Below the pieces are notes generated by a model that had not been told where the DNA came from, ran no database searches, and saw nothing but the letters and a program-made list of their open reading frames with translations. Positions 1 through 7,532 of a stretch of 64,000 bases of DNA are shown piece after piece. Each line of letters opens with the position of its first letter. Position 1 is the first letter of the stretch. The stretch is from Empedobacter stercoris. Its GTDB lineage: Bacteria > Bacteroidota > Bacteroidia > Flavobacteriales > Weeksellaceae. Location of the stretch: positions 434,001-498,000 of the forward strand of contig NZ_CP104209.1 of NCBI RefSeq assembly GCF_025244765.1, given 5' to 3'. Position numbers and translations under genes: made by a program.

Positions 1-91
1 TGAAGGTGGTGAATTAACGCCAACGTTAAAATTTAAACGTAAAATCATCTTAGAAAAATATAAAAAAGAATACCACGAAATTTTTGGATAA
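1..91 (+). CDS. Long-chain acyl-CoA ligase, C-terminal end only (partial)
   Basis: The frame beginning at base 2 gives 29 residues containing GELTPTLKFKRKII and then a stop at 89-91. That motif is the conserved C-terminus of AMP-forming long-chain fatty acyl-CoA synthetases, where the lysine-rich segment carries the catalytic lysine region. The rest of the gene lies outside the window. It is followed at once by its intrinsic terminator, which an insertion sequence has split. The family call rests on this short motif alone. Confidence 0.6.
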   Translation, partial: EGGELTPTLKFKRKIILEKYKKEYHEIFG

Positions 92-115
92 TTTAGAAAG
101 AGTCTCAGTTTACAC

Positions 116-153
116 TGCCCCCAAAAAGTTAGACACTTTTGGGGGCATTTTTT
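116..153 (+). terminator. Hairpin with T-tract at the left end of the insertion sequence
   Basis: TGCCCCCAAAA (116-126) pairs perfectly with TTTTGGGGGCA (137-147) around a 10-nt loop, followed by T6 (148-153) directly before the orfA ATG at 154. It has the form of an intrinsic terminator reading into the element. Several insertion sequences are known to use such end structures to block transcription from outside. Here it may also replace the host terminator that the insertion destroyed. Confidence 0.6.
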
Positions 154-642
154 ATGACAAGAAAAGTAAAATATGGTGTAGCATTTAAGTTACGCTGTGT
201 GAAAGAAGTTTTAGAAAAACATCGAACAATACGTTCAATTAGTAAAAAAGAAAATATACATGCTTCTTTATTAAAGAAATGGGTTTCTGATTATCATAAT
301 CAAGGAATTTCAGGTATAGAACCTAAAAAAAACCAAACGTATAGCGTTGAATTTAAGTTGAAAGTTATTAAGACTATAACCAAACAGTTTCTTAGTTTTC
401 GTGAAGCACGCTTGAAATTTAATATTCCAAGTGAATCGGTTATTATAAAATGGCAAAAAGATTTTGCTACCTTTGGAATAGACGGATTAAAACCCAAACC
501 AAAAGGCCGTCCCAAGACTATGAGCACATCTAAAGGTAGACCTAAAAAATCGAAACAACCGTTAACAAGAGAAGAAGAACTATTGTTGGAGATTGAACGT
601 TTACGTTGTGAAAATGCACTCTTAAAAAGTTCAATGCCTTAA
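154..642 (+). CDS. IS150-group transposase OrfA, C-terminus probably frameshifted
   Basis: This 162-residue basic DNA-binding protein holds two helix-turn-helix units (about residues 10-50 and 70-110), the usual layout of IS150 InsA. ATG 154 was chosen because an upstream TTG lies inside the end hairpin. The last residues read LLKSSMP and stop. In frame -1 the sequence continues LKKFNALIQAEEEKQKK, the normal leucine-zipper tail of such proteins, to a stop at 686-688. Adding one A to the A5G run at 624-629 would restore both that tail and a classical A6G slippery site. I infer a one-base deletion; a naturally short OrfA is less likely. Confidence 0.75.
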   Translation: MTRKVKYGVAFKLRCVKEVLEKHRTIRSISKKENIHASLLKKWVSDYHNQGISGIEPKKNQTYSVEFKLKVIKTITKQFLSFREARLKFNIPSESVIIKWQKDFATFGIDGLKPKPKGRPKTMSTSKGRPKKSKQPLTREEELLLEIERLRCENALLKSSMP

Positions 643-739
643 TTCAAGCCGAGGAAGAAAAACAAAAGAAACTTGGACACAAGCCATAAATGAATTAAGG
701 CCAGAATTTCATCTAAATTTACTTTTAGATTGTACACAT

Positions 740-1519
740 ATGGCTAGAAGCAGCTTTTACTATCATATTTCACGTAGTAAAACAGATAAATACGAGGAAT
801 TAAAACTTAAGATAAAATCCATTTATCATCAGCATAAAGGGCGATATGGCTATCGACGAATTACCGATGAATTAAGAAAATCAGGAACTATCATCAATCA
901 TAAAACTGTTCTTAAACTGATGAATAGCTTAGGATTAAAGAGTTTGATTCGAAGAAAAAAATACAAATCTTACAAAGGAGAACAAGGAAAGATTGCACCA
1001 AACATCTTGCAAAGAGCATTTAAGGCTGATAAACCCAACCAAAAATGGGTAACAGATGTTACCGAGTTTAAAGTAAAAGATAAAAAACTATATTTATCAC
1101 CAATAATGGATCTGTACAATCAAGAAATTATCAGCTATGAGTTAAGCGAACGACCTGTTTTTAATCAAGTAACTCAAATGCTTAAAAAGGCATTTAAAAT
1201 AACGAAAGACACTAAAGATTTGATATTACATTCAGATCAAGGATGGCAATATCAAATGAAACAATATCAGGCTTTATTAAATGAAAAAGGAATCATACAA
1301 AGTATGAGTAGAAAAGGAAATTGCTTAGATAATGCTATTATCGAGAATTTCTTCGGAATACTGAAATCGGAACTATTTTATTTACAAAAATTTAATTCTA
1401 TTGAAGAGCTAAAAAAAGAAATAAAACAATACATTTACTATTACAATAACGATAGAATAAAATCGAACTTAAATAAAATGAGCCCGATACAATATCGAAC
1501 TCATTTTTATAATTATTAA
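740..1519 (+). CDS. IS150-group transposase OrfB, DDE integrase core
   Basis: From ATG 740 this is 259 residues with an HTH_21-like N-terminus (GRYGYRRIT near residue 37) and an rve integrase core. The catalytic triad is visible as D106 (WVTDVTEF), D166 (LHSDQGWQY) and E202 (NAIIENFFG), with 35 residues between the last two as in all IS3 elements. The catalytic domain looks complete. The frame is open back to 626, just after the A-run, showing that it is normally expressed as an OrfA-OrfB fusion by programmed frameshifting. With the present A5G run the shift needed would be +1 or -2 instead of -1. Confidence 0.9.
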   Translation: MARSSFYYHISRSKTDKYEELKLKIKSIYHQHKGRYGYRRITDELRKSGTIINHKTVLKLMNSLGLKSLIRRKKYKSYKGEQGKIAPNILQRAFKADKPNQKWVTDVTEFKVKDKKLYLSPIMDLYNQEIISYELSERPVFNQVTQMLKKAFKITKDTKDLILHSDQGWQYQMKQYQALLNEKGIIQSMSRKGNCLDNAIIENFFGILKSELFYLQKFNSIEELKKEIKQYIYYYNNDRIKSNLNKMSPIQYRTHFYNY

Positions 1520-1617
1520 TTTTTAATCTGTCCAAACTTTTGGGTGCAGTCTAGTTTTTGAGACTCTTTTTTGTATATTTATTTTTTTTAAAAAAATTAC
1601 ATATCTTATTTTGAATT

Positions 1618-2088
1618 ATGGGAAAAGTAGATTTAAGACAACTAATAGTAGGTATTGTTATAACTGTTTTTTTAACAATAACAATTAATCAATTTTCTTT
1701 TTTAACAAATATCGAATTATTAAGAAATGTATCTAATTTAGGGACAGATGAAACTTTTACTAAACTTTCTTCGAAACAGAGTTTTCCTAGAGATATTTTC
1801 TATTATTTGTTATGGATTAAATTATCAACTTATTTAGGTTTATTTTTGGGTTTTCTTTTATTTGGTTTATTATTAATAAAGAAAAAAATAAGTTTAATAA
1901 ATTTTGTTTTAATTATTCTATTGTCGTTTATTTTCTTGAAAATTTTAAAAACTTTTAATGGATATAATTTATTGTCATTTTTGAATTTTTCACATTTTAG
2001 TAATTTCTATTTTTTTCTAATAACTTTTATGTGTTTTGGTATTTTTACATTTTTAATATTTTATAGACTCAAAAGAGTTTATTCTTAA
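1618..2088 (+). CDS. Hypothetical four-helix membrane protein
   Basis: I do not recognise this 156-residue protein. It has four hydrophobic stretches (about residues 9-27, 63-90, 95-113 and 125-148) joined by short polar loops, and one larger loop of about 35 residues after the first helix, so it is probably an inner-membrane protein. It is very rich in Phe, Leu and Ile, with AT-rich codon use. It lies 49 nt beyond the restored end of the split terminator and has no visible partner gene. Confidence 0.55.
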   Translation: MGKVDLRQLIVGIVITVFLTITINQFSFLTNIELLRNVSNLGTDETFTKLSSKQSFPRDIFYYLLWIKLSTYLGLFLGFLLFGLLLIKKKISLINFVLIILLSFIFLKILKTFNGYNLLSFLNFSHFSNFYFFLITFMCFGIFTFLIFYRLKRVYS

Positions 2089-2134
2089 AGATAGCTTAAA
2101 TATTAAATCTATATTTTTGTAAAAACAAAATCAG

Positions 2135-2668
2135 TTGAATTCAGTTAAAGTTTACGCAAAACAGACAAGCAATTGGGGATTATTATTCGGTAGTCTTTTA
2201 TTTTTGGCTTGTTCAATTTATTTATTTTTAAAAGCTAATGAAGTCAATTCTCCACAAACTGCAAAAATTATTAGTGGAGTTTTGTTTGTTCCAAGTCTTC
2301 TATTAATCATTGTTTCGATAAAGAAATTAATGAAAAAGCAATTGGTATTATTAATTAATCAAAAAGGAATTATTTACAAACCTTCGGATCATTTAAATTA
2401 TATCGAATGGGGAAAAATTATAGAGATTGAAGAACTAAAATTACCACGTCAACGCGTAATAAATATAAAAGTAATGGAGGCTGATATTTTTATTCATAAC
2501 GAAACGCAAAAAGTTTTACAAGCACGTATGAGATTTTGGAATAAAATGTATGGGGCGGTTGTTTCGTTCGATGCGAACACGTTAGATAAAAATCACTTCG
2601 AAATCATGAATCTTTTTGATGAATTTATGGAACAATATAAGACTTCTATTCAGTCAAAAACAGATTAA
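2135..2668 (+). CDS. STM3941-like membrane-associated protein
   Basis: This 177-residue protein starts with TTG at 2135; no in-frame ATG precedes its first helix. Two membrane helices (about 13-31 and 46-63) are followed by a soluble domain. The segment LVLLINQKGIIYKPSDHLNYIEWGKI and the ending with FWNKMYGAVVSFDANTL resemble the STM3941 family (PH-like fold after a helical hairpin), whose function is unknown. A TATATTTTTG promoter-like sequence lies about 15 nt upstream. The family call is from memory of the motif pattern. Confidence 0.6.
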   Translation: MNSVKVYAKQTSNWGLLFGSLLFLACSIYLFLKANEVNSPQTAKIISGVLFVPSLLLIIVSIKKLMKKQLVLLINQKGIIYKPSDHLNYIEWGKIIEIEELKLPRQRVINIKVMEADIFIHNETQKVLQARMRFWNKMYGAVVSFDANTLDKNHFEIMNLFDEFMEQYKTSIQSKTD

Positions 2669-2683
2669 TTCAGTAGAATACGT

Positions 2684-2691
2684 TAATTTTG
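2684..2691 (+). promoter_or_regulatory. -7 promoter element of the dbpA-like gene
   Basis: TAATTTTG matches the Bacteroidota -7 consensus TAnnTTTG. Its final G is only 4 nt before the ATG at 2696, so transcription should begin at or next to the start codon and the mRNA would be leaderless. Confidence 0.55.
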
Positions 2692-2695
2692 CAAA

Positions 2696-4003
2696 ATGCA
2701 AATCGATTTACTTTATAAAAATTTAGGCATTAAAGATATGAATGCAATGCAACGCTCAGCATTCAAAATGTCCGAAAATCAACGAGATTTAATTCTTTTA
2801 TCACCAACAGGATCTGGAAAAACATTGGCTTTTTTATTTCCTGTATTGAGAGATCTAAATCCAGATGTGAAAGGTGTTCAAACCTTAATATTAGTTCCAG
2901 CCCGTGAATTAGCCTTACAAATCGAAACAGTTTTCAAATCTATGAAATCTGATTATAAAGTAACGTGTTGTTATGGTGGTCACAATACGAAAATAGAACA
3001 AAATAATTTAGTAGAAGCTCCCGCTGTATTAATCGGAACGCCTGGACGTATTGCGTATCATTTACGTAACGAAAACTTTGATCCGTCAACTGTTCAAACT
3101 TTGATTTTAGATGAGTTCGACAAAGCTTTAGAATTAGGATTCCAAGAAGATATGAGCTTTATAGTAGAACAGTTATCAGGTTTAAAACAACGTATTCTAA
3201 CATCAGCTACCGAAATGGAAAATATTCCAGAATTTGTTGGGTTGAATGACGAAAAAATTGTGAGTTACTTAAAACAAATCGAAGTAAAACCAGATTTACA
3301 TATGAAAGTGGTAAACACCATTTCAGAAGAAAAATTGGATACTTTGTTCGATTTGATTTGTAAAATAGGTAGCAAACGCATGTTGATTTTCTGTAATCAC
3401 CGCGATGCTGTGGATAGAATTAGTCATCTTTTGCACGAGAAAGGAATTGCACGAGAAAGTTTTCATGGAGGAATGGAACAAGACGAACGCGAACGTGCGT
3501 TGTTAAAATTCCGTAACGATTCGGTTCGTGTATTAATTACAACAGATTTAGCTGCGCGTGGATTAGATATTCCGGAAGTTGATTCGATTATACATTATCA
3601 ATTGCCTGCAAAAGAAGCAGCGTTTATTCACCGAAATGGACGTACAGCCCGTATGAATGCAAAAGGTTTTGTGTATTTAATCATCAGTAACGAGGAGCAT
3701 TTTCCATTTGTAAATGAAAATTTACCTGTAGAAAATTTAAGCGGAACATATAAAATTCCTGAAAGAACGCCTTATCAAACAATTTATATTTCGGCAGGTA
3801 AAAAAGACAAAGTCAATAAAGTAGATATTGTAGGGTTTTTATTCAAAAAAGGGGAATTAGAAAAGAATGATGTCGGAATTATTGAAGTTAAAGACACAAC
3901 TTCGTATGTAGCCATAAATCGTAAAAAAGTACCTGAAATTTTAAAGAAATTAAATGGTCAAAAAATAAAAAATAAAAAAGTAAAAATGCAAATTGCATAC
4001 TAA
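2696..4003 (+). CDS. dbpA: DEAD-box RNA helicase with DbpA-type RNA-binding domain
   Basis: This 435-residue ATP-dependent RNA helicase probably acts in large-subunit ribosome assembly, as DbpA does. Visible motifs in order are a short Q motif (NAMQRSAF), Walker A SPTGSGKT (36-43), PTRELA-like PARELA, motif II DEFD (139-142) in place of DEAD, SAT (170-172), ARGLDIPEVD and HRNGRTAR (312-319). The last 75 residues fit the RRM-like DbpA/CsdA domain that recognises 23S rRNA. The start is fixed by the start-proximal promoter. DEFD is unusual but keeps both acidic residues. The symbol is by domain layout. Confidence 0.82.
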   Translation: MQIDLLYKNLGIKDMNAMQRSAFKMSENQRDLILLSPTGSGKTLAFLFPVLRDLNPDVKGVQTLILVPARELALQIETVFKSMKSDYKVTCCYGGHNTKIEQNNLVEAPAVLIGTPGRIAYHLRNENFDPSTVQTLILDEFDKALELGFQEDMSFIVEQLSGLKQRILTSATEMENIPEFVGLNDEKIVSYLKQIEVKPDLHMKVVNTISEEKLDTLFDLICKIGSKRMLIFCNHRDAVDRISHLLHEKGIARESFHGGMEQDERERALLKFRNDSVRVLITTDLAARGLDIPEVDSIIHYQLPAKEAAFIHRNGRTARMNAKGFVYLIISNEEHFPFVNENLPVENLSGTYKIPERTPYQTIYISAGKKDKVNKVDIVGFLFKKGELEKNDVGIIEVKDTTSYVAINRKKVPEILKKLNGQKIKNKKVKMQIAY

Positions 4004-4015
4004 AAATAGATTTTT

Positions 4016-4312
4016 ATGTTAGCACACCACGTATTATTTTGGTTAAAAGATGATGCAACTGAAGATGAAGTGAATACATTTCATCAAGCATTGAAAGATT
4101 TAGAACCGATTGCACCTTCAGCTTTTTTTCATGTTGGTACGCCAGCAAATATAGAGCGAGATGTGATTGATGCTTCTTATTCATTTTCTTTATTTGCAGC
4201 TTTTGAAACGATGGAACAATTCGAAACGTATCAAAAACATCCACAACATATCGAGTTTTTGAATGGTCCAAATAAATTAGCCAAACGAGTTTTAATCTAC
4301 GATGCTGATTAG
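4016..4312 (+). CDS. Dabb-domain stress-responsive protein
   Basis: This 98-residue protein matches the Dabb (stress-response A/B barrel) family from end to end: HHVLFWLKDDAT at the N-terminus, a central SYSFSLFAAFETMEQFETYQKHPQH and the ending KRVLIYD. Such proteins form dimeric alpha+beta barrels; most bacterial members have no known substrate. It starts 12 nt after the helicase and is probably cotranscribed. Confidence 0.8.
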   Translation: MLAHHVLFWLKDDATEDEVNTFHQALKDLEPIAPSAFFHVGTPANIERDVIDASYSFSLFAAFETMEQFETYQKHPQHIEFLNGPNKLAKRVLIYDAD

Positions 4313-4370
4313 AATAGTATGTTCTAAATATTCGTTTAGATGAATCTTAGCAAATTATGTTATTATAATA

Positions 4371-4399
4371 ATGAATTCATACAATAGGTATGAATTCAT
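4371..4399. repeat. 12-bp perfect inverted repeat
   Basis: ATGAATTCATAC (4371-4382) and GTATGAATTCAT (4388-4399) are exact reverse complements around a 5-nt AATAG loop. No T-tract follows, so this is not a typical terminator. It could end Dabb transcripts or bind a protein. Confidence 0.55.
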
Positions 4400-4407
4400 A
4401 TTTCAAT

Positions 4408-4477
4408 TTAACATAATAAAGATTATTAACAATAAAATTTCAAAGAAATATTATTGTTATAATATATATTATGTTAA
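4408..4477. repeat. Long imperfect inverted repeat, about 33-bp arms
   Basis: The outer 11 bp are perfect: TTAACATAATA (4408-4418) against TATTATGTTAA (4467-4477). Inside, AACAATAAAATTTC pairs with GAAATATTATTGTT around an AAA loop at 4442-4444. The whole could fold into one extended AT-only hairpin of 70 nt. Its function is unknown; a decayed short mobile repeat or an RNA structure are both possible. Confidence 0.55.
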
Positions 4478-4782
4478 GTAGAATTAAATACATCAAATAA
4501 ATACTTATATATTTCATATTATACTTATCACATTACATTGTTATTTATAATCCAATTTTTCAAAACTTGTTCTCATTAATCTTATATTAATTCTAATTTT
4601 AGCTCATCATAATTATTTAGTTATAAATTAGTAAATCAAATAAATATTGAATTAAAATAGATTAAATTAAAATGAATCACGGTTATTTTAAATAAAGTCA
4701 TTATTGTTTTATTAATGAATCAATATTTTTCTTTTTATTAAAATATGACTTAAGTTCTATTGCTATTTAGATTAATTTAAAA

Positions 4783-4790
4783 TAAATTTG
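4783..4790 (+). promoter_or_regulatory. -7 promoter element of the receptor operon
   Basis: TAAATTTG matches TAnnTTTG, 18 nt before ATG 4809. It shows that the TTG at 4788, inside this element, cannot be the start codon. Confidence 0.6.
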
Positions 4791-4808
4791 CATTTCAATT
4801 TCTTCGAA

Positions 4809-7507
4809 ATGAAAAAAGGTTTATTAGCGCTCTCTCTATTAGGAACATTCGGTTTTGTAAATGCTCAACGGATTTTATCAGGAACTGTAACAGATGAAAA
4901 TGGAAACAATTTATCAAATGTTCAAGTTCAGGATCCGCAAACTAAAAGATGGACTCAAACAAATTCGAATGGTTTTTTTACAATCCAATTATCGAATGAG
5001 AATACTAATTTATCTTTTTCGCAAAAAGGGAAAGAAACGCAAGAAATCATTGTTAATTCTGATGAAACTAATGTATCCATCGTTCTTTATAATCAAACAC
5101 TCCGATTAGAGCAAGTTGATATATCACCTAAAAAGAAAAAAGAATATTCTGAAATTACACTTGGAAAAGAAGCAATCGAAAATGTACAGGCTTTTTCATT
5201 AAACGAGGTTTTGCAACAATTACCAGGACAAGTAACATTAGATTTTAACAACAATGAGTTTAAGAATATTGTATTTAGAACTGCCAGTTCAAATAATAAT
5301 TTAGGTTTATCTGGTATCTCAAGTACATCGACTATTAATGACAGAAAAGATTATTTTCAGAATAAAGCGTTTGGTACTTCCATCGTTGTCAATGATATTC
5401 CAGTTTCGAATAACGAAAATATGCAATCTTTTTCTTCAGTTTCTAATGGGAATTTCAACGATTTTAATAATCCAAGTTATGGTGTAGATTTGCGCAAATA
5501 ACAACTGCAAATATTGATGAAGTAAAAATTATTCAAGGGATTGCTCCTGCCAAATATGGTGACTTAACATCAGGATTAATTATCATCAATTCAAAAGTTG
5601 GACAAGCTCCCCTACGCGCTTCGGTTTCGATGTTAGATGCAACAACTGAATATAATATTTCGAAGGGTTTCAAGATAAATGACAGAAACTTCTTTAGTAT
5701 ATCAGGCAATTATTTGTCTTCTAATGCAGATGTGCGCGATAATTTGAAGTCATATAATCGTATATCGACTAACGCTGCGTGGAAATCATCTAACAAAACA
5801 AATACATTGGTTAATACGTTAGATGGAAATTTTGCGATTAACACTGATAAAATAAAATATGATCCGGATGATATTTCGGATCCAAAAATAAAAAATGATA
5901 AGTTCTCTATTCGATTATCAAATAATTTGAAATGGAATTTGAAAAAAGAATGGATTGATGCTTTAAATGTTGATGCAAACATTAATTACGAAAAGCAAAA
6001 TTCTAAAGAAGAACGTTGGGTAAATGTTGCAACTGCAGCTGTGACGACTTCTACTGTAAACGGTATTTCTGAAGCTATCTTTTTACCTAATCAATATACG
6101 TTAGTCAAAAATGTAGAAGGAATTCCGATGTCTACTTTTCTGAATGTAGAAGGTGTAAAAAATTATGAATCTAAAAACAAATGGAATCATACTTTTTCTG
6201 TTGGACTGTCTTCCCGATCTAGTGAAAACAAAGGTCGTGGAACTTATACAGACGAAAATTCAACACCTAATTTTTTCACTTTAAGCGGTGCTAAAGGTAG
6301 TTTAGGTTACCGAGATTATAATTTCAAAAACACCAAAACGCAATGGCAATTATCTGTTTATGCAGAAGATAGAATTGTGAAATATGGAAACAATGACAAT
6401 GTTTTCAAATTAGATTTAGGATTTAGATACGACAACCAATATGGTTATAATTCGTATCAACCGCGTGTAAATACTTCATACGCTTTCAATAAAGTGTTAA
6501 GAGTTCGTGGTGGATATGGAATTTCGTCTAAAGCACCTTCTTTAAATCAACTTTTTACAGGTGATCGTATTTATGATCGACTTTTAGGTGACGGAATATA
6601 TTATATCAATAATAAACAATACGGTTGGATTGAAACGTTCCTTTTAGAAGGAAATAATCTAAACTTAAAACCAAGTAAATCCTATAATTCGGAAATTGGT
6701 TTTGATCTTAATTTACCTTTTGGATCGTTAAACGTTACGGGATATTACAATCAATTGAAAGATGGTATTTCGTCTTTTGCTCAAATTACAACTTTAGAAG
6801 GTTCTAAAATTGCGGTTGATACGTCCTCTTCTACTCCATCCTACTCTGTTGTTGGAAAGGAAGCTTATCAAATTGAATATTCAACTTTAGAAAATAATTT
6901 AGAATCTACAGATAAAGGAATCGAAATGTTTATGAATTTTAATCGCATTCGACCGCTCAATTTAGATATATCTGTAAATGGATCTTATACAAAAACCACG
7001 AACAATAAACCTGTTTATACGTACGACGCTTCTACAAATGTTTTAGCAAAAGAGAAATATGGCGTGTATTATAATCCGAAATCAAACGATGAACAATTAA
7101 TGTTTGGAACTAATTTTAATTATCATCTAAAAAATGTGGGATTAATTTTATCACTTCGAACCGAACATATATTTATTCAGAATCACGATAAATTCAACAA
7201 TAGAAATCCAATAGGTTATTTGGATGGAAATTCTGTTTTTCATGAAATACCAGTCGAAGACCAAGCAAATATAGATTTGTATGGGCATTTGATCAAAGCA
7301 CCTCAAAAAACGTTAGGTGAATTACAAAAATCATTGCACAATTTCCATTTACGCATTTCGAAAGATTTCTTGAATGGATTTAAAGTTTCGGTTTATACAA
7401 CCAATGTTTTTGGTCTGAAACCTACTTATATCAACAATTCTGGAGAAAGAAGAGAATCTAATATTGCTAAATTTTCATTAGGAGGTAAAATTGAGTACAC
7501 GTTCTAA
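4809..7507 (+). pseudogene. TonB-dependent outer-membrane receptor, split by a one-base frameshift
   Basis: ATG 4809 begins a signal peptide ending VNAQ. A carboxypeptidase-regulatory-like domain (about residues 22-105) and a plug domain follow, then a 22-strand-type barrel that ends with the typical C-terminal Phe (KIEYTF). The frame breaks at 5495: the first part reads GVDLRK and stops at 5499-5501, while the other frame continues with QITTANIDEVKIIQG. One extra C after 5495 would give GVDLRQITTANIDEVKIIQG, the usual plug motif, so one base is missing. Both halves are otherwise clean over 2.7 kb. The 5' half alone would be plug without barrel. It heads the operon with the next three genes; the substrate is unknown. 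A sequencing error is possible. Confidence 0.85.
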
Positions 7508-7532
7508 TTCTAAACCATTTAAAAAGATTATT

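Larger units (their letters stand above)
111..1553 (+). mobile_element. IS3-family insertion sequence, IS150 group
   Basis: The element is 1443 bp. Its imperfect terminal inverted repeats begin TACACTGCCCCC (111-122) and, at the right end read inward, TAGACTGCACCC (1553-1542), agreeing at about 20 of 26 positions. IS150 itself begins TGTACTGCACCC. It is flanked by a 3-bp duplication GTT at 108-110 and 1554-1556, as expected for this group. It carries orfA with helix-turn-helix domains and orfB with a DDE integrase core very like IS150. The intact duplication suggests a single simple transposition event. The orfA/orfB junction appears to carry a one-base deletion, so current activity is doubtful. 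Confidence 0.9.
97..1569 (+). terminator. Intrinsic terminator of the upstream ligase gene, split by an insertion sequence
   Basis: The arm AAAGAGTCTCA (97-107) is exactly complementary to TGAGACTCTTT (1559-1569), which is followed by more T. Removing the element (111-1553) and one copy of the GTT duplication rebuilds an 11-bp stem with a GTTTT loop and a T-tract, a classical Rho-independent terminator 5 bases after the ligase stop codon. The two arms now lie about 1.45 kb apart, so the hairpin can no longer form efficiently in RNA. Confidence 0.8.
4313..4808 (+). other. Gene-free AT-rich region upstream of the receptor operon
   Basis: About 495 bp without a credible ORF on either strand. 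It holds the 12-bp hairpin at 4371-4399, the long imperfect inverted repeat at 4408-4477, and the receptor promoter at 4783-4790. The segment 4480-4780 is plain AT-rich DNA in which I see no further structure. No tRNA, riboswitch or small RNA is recognisable. Confidence 0.6.

Noticed and set aside
300-527. Minus-strand ORF inside orfA
   Set aside because: Shadow of orfA; no recognisable protein and no promoter.
97-1569. AAAGAGTCTCA / TGAGACTCTTT as the outer ends of the insertion sequence
   Set aside because: The IS150-like ends (TACACTGC... and ...GCAGTCTA) and a 3-bp GTT duplication fit better, and the repeat forms a terminator when the element is removed.
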